Below are positions 17,440-27,800 of a DNA stretch of 64,000 nt, one piece after another. Origin of the DNA: JABWCE01 sp964355045 (GTDB lineage: Bacteria; Bacteroidota; Bacteroidia; NS11-12g; UBA9320); NCBI GenBank assembly GCA_964355045.1, contig CAYHCM010000001.1, positions 21,129-85,128 of the forward strand, given 5' to 3'. The notes under the pieces are model-generated. The model had not been told where the DNA came from and made no database searches. It saw only the letters and a list, made by a program, of their open reading frames with translations. The position numbers were made by a program, and so were the translations under genes. Numbering within the stretch: position 1 is the first letter of the stretch; each line of letters starts with the position of its first letter.

Positions 17440-18513
17440 TTACTCCTCACTTCCTCCTAACGACATTTTAACCCCTATGGCATGACTGCCATTAAAGGGA
17501 TTGGAATGACGATATGAATAATCTAAAGCAAATCGGTTTCCTGATTGGCCAAATGGTAATTCAAACGTAATACCGCCCATAGGACCGGTAGAAGCTGTTC
17601 GGCGTGTTGTATAACTTAAAATGTCTTTTTCATAAGCAAAACCTCCGCGAATCATAAACATGTTTTTGTAATTGTACTCCGCACTAAACGTTAATTGATT
17701 TAATGAAAAAGCATTATAAGTAAAATTAGCGGCTGCGGTAAGTTTATTAAAATTTGTTTCTTTGGTTTTATCTAAATAAATATCATAAGCACCACCTATA
17801 TTGATAAGCGCCGGAATATTAAATCTGGCAGCCCGCTGTATTACAGTAACCTCCTGGTCATTTATGGGGTTCAGCATTTTTGCGGCTATTCCATCTCCTG
17901 TAAATTTTACATCAGGCCCAATATTTTTAATTGATACCCCAAAATGAATATCATCTTTGTTTTTCCAGCTTGTTCTATACTGTATGCCTGCATCAAAAGC
18001 TACCCCTTGCAATCTAACATTCGATGCATTTTCAGAAAAAATACGCAATAATACACCCCCATTGATATGCTGAGTAAATTTTCGCCCATATCCTATTCCT
18101 AAATTTGTAAGCCTTGGAGAATATGTTCCAAGACCACCATCCGGTTGTTCAACAGTAGTAATTGGAATTTCTCCAAAATCAATGGATGTAATGGCCAACC
18201 CTAATGCATTATCATTTCCAAGGTTATGCGCAAATCCAAAATTGCTTACATTAACACCTGAACCGCTAAGCCAGTTGGTTCTTGAAAAAATAAAATCAGT
18301 TTTAGGCGTAGATGCCAAACCACCAATATTCATATACATTGATTCAATTCCTGTGATATGGCTTTGAGCCGACCAACCCAAACCGGATGAACGTGCCCAA
18401 CCATTAACAACAAGTTGTGTTGCGCTGGCCTGACCTCCTCTATCCGGGTTTCCTGCATATAAATTAACACTCAAAAAACCTATACCTATTATATTTAAAA
18501 TTGTTTTTCTCAT
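17440..18513 (-). CDS. PorV/PorQ-family outer-membrane protein
   Basis: 357 residues. Signal peptide MRKTILNIIGIGFLSVNLYA, then a repeated-strand barrel with the family's early pattern: GWARSSGLGWSAQSH, IGGLA..., FGFAHNLGNDNALGLAI, and closing strands FALDYSYRHSNPFNGSHAIG. PorV acts as the shuttle that carries T9SS cargo from translocon to attachment complex. As last gene of an operon with a T9SS-type protein and a TonB receptor, it may serve that cargo specifically (inference). It is more diverged than core PorV, so the PorV/PorQ-like name is kept loose. Confidence 0.78.
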   Translation of the reverse strand: MRKTILNIIGIGFLSVNLYAGNPDRGGQASATQLVVNGWARSSGLGWSAQSHITGIESMYMNIGGLASTPKTDFIFSRTNWLSGSGVNVSNFGFAHNLGNDNALGLAITSIDFGEIPITTVEQPDGGLGTYSPRLTNLGIGYGRKFTQHINGGVLLRIFSENASNVRLQGVAFDAGIQYRTSWKNKDDIHFGVSIKNIGPDVKFTGDGIAAKMLNPINDQEVTVIQRAARFNIPALINIGGAYDIYLDKTKETNFNKLTAAANFTYNAFSLNQLTFSAEYNYKNMFMIRGGFAYEKDILSYTTRRTASTGPMGGITFELPFGQSGNRFALDYSYRHSNPFNGSHAIGVKMSLGGSEE

Positions 18514-18540
18514 TTTATTTTACTTAAATATTTTATTTTA

Positions 18541-21500
18541 TTAGAAGGAATCCAGATCAAGTTCACGCATTATACCCATCCATTTCAATACTTTTTCGCC
18601 CAAGCCGGGTGCATTTACATGGATTAGATATACGCCACTGGCCACAGGTACTTTCGCATCATTTTTAATATCCCACACCATATCGGTACTCACGTCATCT
18701 TTTTTAAGTCGGCGTACAAGCGTTCCATCAACGGTATAAATAGAGATATCACATCGTTCAGGTAAATTAGTAAACTTCACCTTGTTTTCAACAGGGGTAT
18801 TTTCATAAGCTGAAAATGCGTAGTAGGGATTAGGCACCACATTAATAATATCAAGAGCTGATTTACCAAGTTCTACTGATTTTTCGGTATATACATCATT
18901 TGTATTAAATGAATATCGTGGATTGTCATTGTTTTTTGAATTACCAACTCCCATTGTTTCATAAAAACGATATGGCTTTTTTACCCTTATTTTAAATCTT
19001 ACATCCGATTCAGGTACCGGCATTCCGCCTTCCTCTTTTATTTTATAACCGGGTGCCAAGAAGGTTGGTATTACCCACATACACTGAAACATTACTTTAT
19101 TTACTTCGTTTCGTTGGGCAAAAGCCGATGCAGTTCCTGAAATTCGGCTTAAAATACCGTGATAATAATTTCCTTCATCATATACAGGCCCTAACGGGAA
19201 ACTGTTAATTGGTATATCAGAATACGAACCCATAATATAAATATAATGACGGCCTCCGTTGGCCAAAATACCCGAAGCATTATTTGCATAATTTCCTGCA
19301 TCTGCTGTTGGGTTCCATTTCAAATCCTGCCCGTTATTGGCTTTTTGACGTGAATCTTCACCCATAATAATATTGAGGCGTTGTCCGGTTTCAACATTAA
19401 TAGCATATCCCGGAAACCAGCTACGGCCTATTTCTCCTGCTATTGGATTTCCGTTTATATCAATCGAATTATGTTTTCTCAATTGAAATTTCTTGGCTCT
19501 GCCCTGACTAAATATACTATCATCACTCATTTCAATAACACATACTTTCGACCATTTACTTTTATCATCCGTAATTACCAATTCCACACCTGAAAGATGC
19601 TGCAATCCCCAGGTTCCGCCTATTACTGTTTCATCTACTGCCAAACCCTGTGTTGTAACAGCCTGATATTTTTTAGAATTACTGGTATAGCGGGATGCAA
19701 GCCGGTAAGGAGCTATTCGGCCTTGCCATAATTTTTCATAATTTTCAAAAGGATCAATGGCATTTGTACCCGAAGCAAAATCATTTTCAGAAGGGTCGTC
19801 ATAGTTATTGCCTTTGCCATTTACACCTGAATGAATCCAGTTCCAAAAAGGCACACCGTCCATATCAGTCATAGCGGTTAGCCATTCTTTGCCTTTGTTT
19901 GCAAATATTACTTCGGCACCTAATGACCCGTTAGTTTCATCAACATCCGAATTGCCCGGGTCTAATACCTGATCAATGGTAACGGCCATACCCCAGTCAA
20001 AAGGATTGTCATTTTTATAAAATCCCGTAGCTTTGGCGGTAGCCAATTGCTCATTATGGACATTAATATAATTTTCAGAAAAAAGTGTGTCCATAGTTCC
20101 ATTATCATTTTTCTTTATCAATATCCATCGGGTAACATGCGATTTCACTCCTTTTGCCCGTAATTTAGGTGTGTTAGCAATGGAGTCCTTTAGCTCAATA
20201 AGAACAAGTTCAAACTCGCCTTGTGGAACTTTCAGCGGGTCAACTATGGTAACTTTAACAGGGCCTTTACCTACATTATATGTTGGATTAGCCAAATAAT
20301 AAGGAGGATTGAGAATGGCCAATTCACTTTCAGTGGTAAGGTCAATAATATTGCCACCATTACCGCTTCCTTCAAGCCGGGTGATTTTTGGACCCAGACC
20401 ATATCCTGCCTGAACATTTGCCCCGCTATACCTTGGCTCGGTATTGCGCGGTGAGGCTATTACTTTTTGAACCCGTCGTCCGGCCAGGTATTGATCAAGT
20501 TTACTGGCTGGTTCGGCAGCATATGATAAAATTAAATAATAATAGGTTTTAAAATTAACGAGCCGTTTATTCGATCCTACCGCGAAGGCATCATCCTTAA
20601 TAGATATAGAATGGACAATTCCCTTATTCCCGTTATTACTTACATCTATCATCAATTTTGGTATCCGCTCCCCTAGGCTTACATCAAAGGGTTTATTGAT
20701 TAAACGAATAATATTGTTTTTTAAATCGGCATAAAATATTTCACGTGCCTTATCCACATCATCCAAATCGCCTGTACCTACTGTACCATCTTTTAATTGA
20801 TACACACGGTATCCTTCAAATTTATAAAGCTGGTTATTATTTTGCTCATCTTTTACAACAGCAGCATAACTTTCGATACGTTTGGTATCACCCAATAAAA
20901 AAATAAGTTCATTGTCCAACTCCTGTACTTCAGGAACAGGAGCATCCGGTCCGTCCACCACATCAAAGCAATTATTAAACAAGGATTGTGCTTTATCGCT
21001 TGCTAATCGCAACTGGGTTAAGGAGCCTTCGGCACCGCCTGAACTTGCCCGTGCCCAAACTACACCTACCGTTAATTTATTTACAGCACCCGGTTTTAAG
21101 GTAAATGGGCCGCTTGTTTGTAAAAATCGTCGGTCTGCCGGTGGATTTCCTGCTGAACGTTCGTTCCAGTTACCTGTAACTTTGGGATCGGTATCAAATG
21201 GAAACAAGTAATTTGTACAATTGGTTCCGGTTCGTCCTTGCTTATAATCCGCGGTCATACATTGTCCGTTTTTCCATCGGCCGGTTAGATAATAATAAAA
21301 ATGAATTGGAAGGTTTGGGTTTCCAAAATTTGAAGGATCATTGTCATAATACACAAATTTACTCATACCCAGTTCCCATTTGGTAATAGTATCCGTACCA
21401 TTAATAATAAGGGTATCTTTTTTGGGCCCTTCAAAAAAATCTATACCTACTGAAGGAGGATTTAATCCGTACCCTAAAATACCTTCATCATTATCATCGC

Positions 21501-22467
21501 CGTTATAACAAAAACCAAGGCTTCTTTTTACATCGCACCCTACGTAATCATCCTTATAATTTCCTAAATCAGCATCCACCCATTCGCCAAAATAGGTTTC
21601 ATACAATGAAGTATTACCGCGATTTACAATTCGGGTGGTGTAAAAAGTCATGTTATTTATTTCATCATTGGTGGCATAGGCAAAGGCTGTGGTATGCAGT
21701 TCCAATCCGATAGGTGCAGCACCTGATTCGCTATGTATATTCCCTTTGTCATTATAAGAAAAGTAGAGCATTTGATCGGGCTGGTCTTCGGGCAAATTTT
21801 TACCGCTTCCCAAAAACTGACCCTGACATTCATCCTGCAATACGGGATATTCCCCTAAAAGCGGGTCATACTTACTGTTACCATTATCGTCTTTAAATGC
21901 TGCCATAACAGGCGAATTAATACCAGGCCTGCCGGGCCATCCACTTATATTTTCAGAGAGAGTAGGAGTTCCGTTTTTATAATTTTCAGCATGCTCTATT
22001 ATTTCTTTCTGCGTTACTTTGTAAATATTGTCCCATTTTTTGCAACTGCCTTCATCGGTATTCCCATTGGCATCCAAGGGGCCTGGCCAAAAATCAACAC
22101 CATTTTGGCGATAGGTCATAGCAGCAAGTTTTAAACTTCTCCCAACATCATAACCACCTACCCATATGGCTCCTGAAAACAAGGAATGTTTTCGAACGGA
22201 GTTTTGATCGGCAATTTTTGGAATTTCATATTTAGGGTTCGATAAATCCCACCACATATCGCCGCCGTTCAATATTTTGGTACGCACATTATTTACATCC
22301 AAATCGGCACTGGCAGTAGCCGGGTCACAGGCGGCTGCATACTTCATCAGTTTGTGCGTGGTGCGTTGGGGCTCAACTAATTTTTCCCCGACATTTTCAC
22401 GGGCAATAAGGCCAACTGAGGCACATAATGTCAATACTGAAAATAATATATATCTTATTGTTTTCAT
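18541..22467 (-). CDS. Large secreted protein with T9SS-type C-terminal domain
   Basis: 1308 residues from ATG 22467, chosen because MKTIRYILFSVLTLCASVGLIA is a signal peptide; an in-frame start at 22530 would add 21 residues. The body is strand-rich without a catalytic motif. It has conserved-looking blocks such as HSLFSGAIWVGGYD, FYTTRIVNRGN and ETYFGEWVDADLGNYKDDY. The last 95 residues (VVPNPYYAFSAYE..., CDISIYTVDGTLVRRL, ASGVYLIHV) form a sorting/FlgD-Ig-like module, so it should be moved to the cell surface. It lies 89 nt after the TonB receptor and before the PorV-like gene: this trio recurs in Bacteroidota. Confidence 0.82.
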   Translation of the reverse strand: MKTIRYILFSVLTLCASVGLIARENVGEKLVEPQRTTHKLMKYAAACDPATASADLDVNNVRTKILNGGDMWWDLSNPKYEIPKIADQNSVRKHSLFSGAIWVGGYDVGRSLKLAAMTYRQNGVDFWPGPLDANGNTDEGSCKKWDNIYKVTQKEIIEHAENYKNGTPTLSENISGWPGRPGINSPVMAAFKDDNGNSKYDPLLGEYPVLQDECQGQFLGSGKNLPEDQPDQMLYFSYNDKGNIHSESGAAPIGLELHTTAFAYATNDEINNMTFYTTRIVNRGNTSLYETYFGEWVDADLGNYKDDYVGCDVKRSLGFCYNGDDNDEGILGYGLNPPSVGIDFFEGPKKDTLIINGTDTITKWELGMSKFVYYDNDPSNFGNPNLPIHFYYYLTGRWKNGQCMTADYKQGRTGTNCTNYLFPFDTDPKVTGNWNERSAGNPPADRRFLQTSGPFTLKPGAVNKLTVGVVWARASSGGAEGSLTQLRLASDKAQSLFNNCFDVVDGPDAPVPEVQELDNELIFLLGDTKRIESYAAVVKDEQNNNQLYKFEGYRVYQLKDGTVGTGDLDDVDKAREIFYADLKNNIIRLINKPFDVSLGERIPKLMIDVSNNGNKGIVHSISIKDDAFAVGSNKRLVNFKTYYYLILSYAAEPASKLDQYLAGRRVQKVIASPRNTEPRYSGANVQAGYGLGPKITRLEGSGNGGNIIDLTTESELAILNPPYYLANPTYNVGKGPVKVTIVDPLKVPQGEFELVLIELKDSIANTPKLRAKGVKSHVTRWILIKKNDNGTMDTLFSENYINVHNEQLATAKATGFYKNDNPFDWGMAVTIDQVLDPGNSDVDETNGSLGAEVIFANKGKEWLTAMTDMDGVPFWNWIHSGVNGKGNNYDDPSENDFASGTNAIDPFENYEKLWQGRIAPYRLASRYTSNSKKYQAVTTQGLAVDETVIGGTWGLQHLSGVELVITDDKSKWSKVCVIEMSDDSIFSQGRAKKFQLRKHNSIDINGNPIAGEIGRSWFPGYAINVETGQRLNIIMGEDSRQKANNGQDLKWNPTADAGNYANNASGILANGGRHYIYIMGSYSDIPINSFPLGPVYDEGNYYHGILSRISGTASAFAQRNEVNKVMFQCMWVIPTFLAPGYKIKEEGGMPVPESDVRFKIRVKKPYRFYETMGVGNSKNNDNPRYSFNTNDVYTEKSVELGKSALDIINVVPNPYYAFSAYENTPVENKVKFTNLPERCDISIYTVDGTLVRRLKKDDVSTDMVWDIKNDAKVPVASGVYLIHVNAPGLGEKVLKWMGIMRELDLDSF

Positions 22468-22556
22468 TTTATTATATTTTAATTTTTTGTATTCCCCATA
22501 TTGAGGAGATAATTTTTGAATTGTGTTCATAATTATATTTATTAAAAATTTTTATA

Positions 22557-25500
22557 TTACAATTGAAATCTTAAGCCCAAACGAATTAATCTTGGGGCCA
22601 GGTAATTGGAAGGATTATTAACGCTAATGTTATATAAATCAATAAACGATTGCTGATTGATTTGTTGTGAGATTACTTGTTGTCCGTCGGGTGAATTAAG
22701 ATATCCGTCATCATTGGGTAATCCGGTATATGCATACACACTTTCAACAATTTTACCATTAAATAGGTTTTGAATTACCAAAAATGCTGTCATACCGGTT
22801 ACATTTACCCGACCATCCTTAATCTGTTTTTTCTTAAATTCGAAGGAGCGGCTTAACTGTACATCCGCTTTAAACTGCCATGGTAATCGCGATCCAAACG
22901 GATTTCCTTTAATCTGGCTACGGGTGATGGTTCCCAATGCTCCTTGTGCAGTAGAAGTAGGGCTTAGGTTGGCCGTATAGGGAGCACCTGATTTGGCTAT
23001 CATAATAAAGGTAGCTTCTGCATTTTCAAAAACCCGTTTTCCCCCCCATATCGGGCCGTTATATTCTCTTCCTGATTTATAACCATAGCTAAAATTGGTA
23101 TTAAAATTATGTCGAAAATCAACATCTAAAGGGTACAACGAACGTAAATTTGGTTGGTTGGCCTGTATTAATGCTGCTTGTGAATTAATGTTGGAACCTG
23201 TTCCGTCAGCAAATAGCAAACTGTAATTGGCCGACATGGAAAAGTTTTTCTCACCGCGATATTGATACTCGGCTCTAAATGCTTTATTGGTTGAAAAATC
23301 AATATTTGAATAACTGGTATAGGATACCGGATAGGCCTGATTGTAACGGTACTGACCAAAATCATTGCGAACTTCTGAATACGTAACGATTAAACTTATA
23401 GCTGATTTTTTACTTAATTTTTGAGTATATCCTAATTCATACATGGTTTTAATTCGTGGTTTCAAAGCGGCGTTAGCTATAAATCTGTCCTGATCTGATT
23501 CTAAAAAATAATAAGAACTGATAGGCGCAAATGTTGCTCCGTCAGTAGGTCGCTGGGTTAGTACATCATAATTGGCAAAAAACTTTGCTTCATTATTGAT
23601 AGGGAATGAAAACCAAACCCGGGGCAAAATATTTACCTGAGGTTCGTAATCTTTAAATGCTTCTTTTACTATATCCTTGTTGCTGTAATCAACCAAATAA
23701 GGTTGTATTAAATTACTTGCAGTTTGCTGAGCTAATATTTCGGGATTGGCTACCTGCACCCCCTGAGCATCGTACCATGTATTATCTTTGCGATAGCCCA
23801 ATATTCTGGTTGGATTTTTAGCGCTGTTTACATACACGGCATAGTCGTCACCAATATTATCGGGATGATTAATGGGTAATCCACCTATCTGGTCAACTTC
23901 TCCTACAGATTTTATCGGATATAACGAATAGGGGTCTTTCAAAACAGGCTGATTGGCATCGTATCTTTCTATCCTTACTCCTACACGGAATATGATATCT
24001 TTTATTGCAAATTTATCTTGCAACCAGGCAGCACTATATATTGGTGCAAATGAGCCAATGCTTCTGTTTTGTTTATCCAACAAAAAGTCGTTAATGGCAA
24101 ATCGTTTACGGGTACGGTTTCCTAAATAATCATATCCCAGATAGCTAATATAAGGGCTACTTGCTGAATTTTTATTTAATAAATCATCAGCACTAAACAG
24201 ATCTAAACTCAAATCATCAGGCGAGAGTGAATTAATATCAATATAGGAATTTTCTGTAATCTTATTACCATACACATCCGTGCGGCCTTGTGATATGAGC
24301 TTAGCCCTCAGGTTCCGGTCAAAATCATTTTGCTGATCCTTGTCAACACGAACATTATAACTTACGCTATCCAAAAATCTGTCTTGATCATCGAAGGCAT
24401 GCTCACTATTCAATATATAATCTCCCTGGGTCACTTTATCTAAATTTGATAGATGTTTATTAGCCAATTGAGGCATCAAAATCCACAATCGGTTAGCATT
24501 TAATCCATAAGAGCTTAAAATATTTTGTTCGTATGTCATTCCAAACTGAATATCATGTTTGTTCTCCTTCTTTTTACCGGTATTAATTGAAGCCTCGCCA
24601 ATTGCATAAGCCGAAAAACGTTCAGTTTGGCTTTTGCTGTATCCTGCTAAAAGGGTTCCGGGATTATACCATAATGAATAGGTGTTTGGTAAATTATATC
24701 CGTTTAATAATCCCTGATAGGTTGCTATCATTCCATCGCTAAATGCTCCCCTATAACCCAAAGAGCTAAAATAATCATAAGCATTTTCGGTGTATTTGCT
24801 TCGCAACGGGTTAAGGTCACTGGCTTCATAGGTTATCAACGTATCGCGAAAACCAGTAAGTTCATAATATCCCTGACGGGTTACAGTATCCTGCTTGCCA
24901 TTTCGGTTTATAATATATTTTTGCGCATCAAATTTATATTCGTAAACGGGGGCTCGGTAATGGGTAAACTTTCCGATATACCCATAATCAAAAATATTAT
25001 CTTTATGTACATTGTGTTGCGACTTAGAGTTGCTCGATTGATAATCTACCCTTATGGAATAAAATGCATCTGCAACCAAAGGCTTTACAAAATCTTTTTC
25101 CTTTTCTTTGTCCTTATTGTCACTGCTCTGGTAACCTATTTTTTGAGTATAGCGCAAATAGCCGCGGTAGGTTTGATTGGTGTTTACGCCATATTCATCA
25201 TAATTTAATAAGGATGAATAATATGAAAAACCCCTTGATTGCTGAGCACTCATACTTCCATAAAAAGTAAGTACGGAATTTTTAGAAGGGGTATATTCAA
25301 ATTTTGCATTTATTACCCCAAGATAAAAGGGTACATTTTGACGTGCTTTATTTAATTCTAAATCGTTTTTGGTAAGAAATGAGGAAGTAGGAACAAAGCC
25401 TCCACCATTTGGGTTTTCGGTTAACGGATTATTTTTAATATTGGTTAATACATCATCTTTCACTGCCCATGAACCCAATACGGTAGGATTATTATCTTTT

Positions 25501-26360
25501 TGGTATTGCAACTGACCTGACAAAAAATAGCCAAATAGTACCCGTTCTTTATCTCCTCCACCTCTGTTAATTATTTTTAATGGTCCCGAAAAACTCATTT
25601 CAAGTGTGTTGTAATGCCATTTATCAAAAAGACTTGAAGTTATATACTCGTAATATTTTCTATGAATTCGGCTTGGGCCTTTGGTGGTAATATTAATAGC
25701 ACCCCCGGTAAGATCGCCAAACATGGCAGGTATGCCGCTTGTAATCAGGTCAATTTGTTCCTGCCCGGCAGTTGGCATGGCTGTACTTCCAATCATAGGA
25801 ACCCCATCAACAAATAAGCGTGTAGCATCCGTACGGCTGCCCAAAATGGAAACACCTCCGTTTCGGTTAATATTGGTTCCGGAAGATATAGTTACAAGTC
25901 CTCCGACTCCCCTTATCGGTGATTTAATTAATTCCCTGGCAGTCATAGTAGTACTGCGTCCGTCATCTTTTATCAAAGGAATTTTATAATCTGTAATAAT
26001 TACTTCTTCAAATCCTTTTCCAACCTCACTTACCAATTCTAATTCAAAATTTAATGTGGTAATAGTTCCGCTATTAATCCCCACATTGGTAATAATAGCT
26101 TTTTTGTATTCGATGTATATTACTTCAATATCATATTCGCCCGGATCCAGGGTTCTGATATTATAAGTTCCATTATCATCGCTAAGGGTTGAGCCTTTTA
26201 CAATTCCATCCTTTTTAGCCACCACGGTAGCAAAAGGTAAAATTGATTTCGTTTTTTTGTCTGTAATTTTTCCTTTTATTTCACCGTAATTGGATTGTGA
26301 ATAACTCCAACCTGAAACCAAAAGTATCACCAGAACGCTTAAGTAATGTTTTAAACTCAT
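22557..26360 (-). CDS. TonB-dependent receptor with carboxypeptidase-regulatory domain
   Basis: 1267 residues. Signal peptide to about 21 (WSYSQ), CarboxypepD_reg-like domain (about 25-115: KGKITDKKTKSILPFATV, DDNGTYNIRTLDPGEYDI), plug domain (about 125-240: GGLVTISSGTNINRNG, RLFVDGVPM), then a very long beta-barrel ending in RLGLRFQL with a C-terminal aromatic-rich strand. It takes a ligand across the outer membrane with TonB energy. There is no SusD gene beside it; the partner is a T9SS-type surface protein, so it is not a classical Sus locus. It is the first gene of the trio. Ligand unknown. Confidence 0.9.
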   Translation of the reverse strand: MSLKHYLSVLVILLVSGWSYSQSNYGEIKGKITDKKTKSILPFATVVAKKDGIVKGSTLSDDNGTYNIRTLDPGEYDIEVIYIEYKKAIITNVGINSGTITTLNFELELVSEVGKGFEEVIITDYKIPLIKDDGRSTTMTARELIKSPIRGVGGLVTISSGTNINRNGGVSILGSRTDATRLFVDGVPMIGSTAMPTAGQEQIDLITSGIPAMFGDLTGGAINITTKGPSRIHRKYYEYITSSLFDKWHYNTLEMSFSGPLKIINRGGGDKERVLFGYFLSGQLQYQKDNNPTVLGSWAVKDDVLTNIKNNPLTENPNGGGFVPTSSFLTKNDLELNKARQNVPFYLGVINAKFEYTPSKNSVLTFYGSMSAQQSRGFSYYSSLLNYDEYGVNTNQTYRGYLRYTQKIGYQSSDNKDKEKEKDFVKPLVADAFYSIRVDYQSSNSKSQHNVHKDNIFDYGYIGKFTHYRAPVYEYKFDAQKYIINRNGKQDTVTRQGYYELTGFRDTLITYEASDLNPLRSKYTENAYDYFSSLGYRGAFSDGMIATYQGLLNGYNLPNTYSLWYNPGTLLAGYSKSQTERFSAYAIGEASINTGKKKENKHDIQFGMTYEQNILSSYGLNANRLWILMPQLANKHLSNLDKVTQGDYILNSEHAFDDQDRFLDSVSYNVRVDKDQQNDFDRNLRAKLISQGRTDVYGNKITENSYIDINSLSPDDLSLDLFSADDLLNKNSASSPYISYLGYDYLGNRTRKRFAINDFLLDKQNRSIGSFAPIYSAAWLQDKFAIKDIIFRVGVRIERYDANQPVLKDPYSLYPIKSVGEVDQIGGLPINHPDNIGDDYAVYVNSAKNPTRILGYRKDNTWYDAQGVQVANPEILAQQTASNLIQPYLVDYSNKDIVKEAFKDYEPQVNILPRVWFSFPINNEAKFFANYDVLTQRPTDGATFAPISSYYFLESDQDRFIANAALKPRIKTMYELGYTQKLSKKSAISLIVTYSEVRNDFGQYRYNQAYPVSYTSYSNIDFSTNKAFRAEYQYRGEKNFSMSANYSLLFADGTGSNINSQAALIQANQPNLRSLYPLDVDFRHNFNTNFSYGYKSGREYNGPIWGGKRVFENAEATFIMIAKSGAPYTANLSPTSTAQGALGTITRSQIKGNPFGSRLPWQFKADVQLSRSFEFKKKQIKDGRVNVTGMTAFLVIQNLFNGKIVESVYAYTGLPNDDGYLNSPDGQQVISQQINQQSFIDLYNISVNNPSNYLAPRLIRLGLRFQL

Positions 26361-26446
26361 AATTATTTTTTCTTTTTATCTTTATTTAACAAGGGATTAA
26401 CGATTTTTTTACCAAACTTCAATTATTGTTCATTTTTGCTAAATTA

Positions 26447-27439
26447 TCAAGGGAATTTTTTGGCTTCTTTAAAACCTGTTTCAGGGGTAACTGAGAGACT
26501 GAAAAATTTTATAATTTTTGAGGCAAGGCTTACCGAAATATTTTTATAACTTTGGTGAGTCCAACCTCCAATGTGAGGTGTAAGCACCACATTTTTGAAT
26601 GACCGTAATTTATCAAACAGTGCCCTTTCTGAATTATTAAGGTCGGTTATTCGTTCGTTTTGCAGTACATCGGCTGCAAAGCCACTAATTTTTTTTGCTT
26701 CCAAAGCATCAATTACATCATCAATATTTACAATTCCTCCTCGTGATAGGTTTAATAATCGGATTGATTTTGAAAATTGATCTATATAATTTTTGTTAAT
26801 TAAATTTTTGGTTTCCGAAGTTAAAGGTATATGAAGTGAAACGATATCAGCTTTTTCAAAAATTTCATGCATATCGGTTTCTTTCGCATATCCTTGTCCA
26901 TAGCCCGATTTATATTTATCATAAGCAATTATATTGACCCCAAAACCCGATAATACTTTTGCAAACCGGCTACCGGTATTTCCAAAACCAATTATTCCAA
27001 TGGTTTTTCCTTGCAATTCATCCCCGCGATTACCTTCACGATCCCATATTAAATTTCTAACTTCTTTGTCGCTTTTGGTAATATTAGCCATAAGGCTCAA
27101 TAACATTCCCAGTGTGTGTTCGGCTACCGCCTGACTATTTGCTTCAGGTGTACTTATATATTTTATATTTTTTGAATCTAACCAATCGGTATCCAAATTA
27201 TCCAACCCTGAACCCGCTCTGGCCACAAGCTTTAAATTATTGGCATATAAACACAATTCTTTATTTACACTTACCTTACTTCGTACAATTAATACATGTT
27301 TATTGGCCAAAGTTAAAGGAACATCTGCCGGATTAATAGCTGGCAAATAGGTAATATCAAAATTCTGCATCCCGGCTTGATCAAAAAAGCAGGGATACAA
27401 ATCATCAATTACCAAAATATTTATTTTATTGCTTGCCAT
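26447..27439 (-). CDS. D-2-hydroxyacid dehydrogenase (phosphoglycerate dehydrogenase-like)
   Basis: 330 residues. NAD-binding GIIGFGNTGSRFAKVL (about 145-160), the catalytic Arg in VARAGSGLDN, the Glu in DVLQNER and the His in TPHIGGWT are all there. These fit D-3-phosphoglycerate dehydrogenase (serine synthesis) or a close D-2-hydroxyacid dehydrogenase. No ACT domain follows, and no serC is adjacent, so serA is probable but not certain. It is 86 nt upstream of the TonB receptor on the same strand. Confidence 0.85.
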   Translation of the reverse strand: MASNKINILVIDDLYPCFFDQAGMQNFDITYLPAINPADVPLTLANKHVLIVRSKVSVNKELCLYANNLKLVARAGSGLDNLDTDWLDSKNIKYISTPEANSQAVAEHTLGMLLSLMANITKSDKEVRNLIWDREGNRGDELQGKTIGIIGFGNTGSRFAKVLSGFGVNIIAYDKYKSGYGQGYAKETDMHEIFEKADIVSLHIPLTSETKNLINKNYIDQFSKSIRLLNLSRGGIVNIDDVIDALEAKKISGFAADVLQNERITDLNNSERALFDKLRSFKNVVLTPHIGGWTHQSYKNISVSLASKIIKFFSLSVTPETGFKEAKKFP

Positions 27440-27582
27440 TAGTATGCTTTAAAATCCAATTCGAAAATAATACCCTTTCGTTAAACTTTACTTTTTAATT
27501 GACCAAAGGTAACATTACAGTTTAATAACGGGATTATAGATTAATCTTATAGTCTGACTTATCTTTATTTTGAGGTACTATA

Positions 27583-27690
27583 AATGATCAATTTTCAATG
27601 CCCAATTTTCAATGTTCATTTAGCTTCGCACTGATTATTTAATCCGTCAGGTATTGAAAATTGAGTATTGAAAATTGAATATTGATCATT
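27583..27690. repeat. Inverted word repeat in a 360-bp gene-free stretch
   Basis: Between the dehydrogenase and murI (27440-27800) there is no gene. It holds AATGATCAATTTTCAATGC... words (27583-27616) facing ATTGAAAATTGAGTATTGAA... (27653-27690), which together can fold into a long imperfect hairpin with about 35-nt arms. The same word occurs at 7321. Confidence 0.65.
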
Positions 27691-27800
27691 TGACCTTGTT
27701 TTTAAATCGATGACCAAAAGTAAAACAAATTTAAACATTGATAAAAAATAGTGCAAATCAATAAAACAATTAGCCGAATTTTAGTTTTACCAGATAATTC

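Noticed and set aside
22557..26360. Sus-type polysaccharide utilisation locus
   Set aside because: No SusD-like gene, glycoside hydrolase or sensor next to the TonB receptor.
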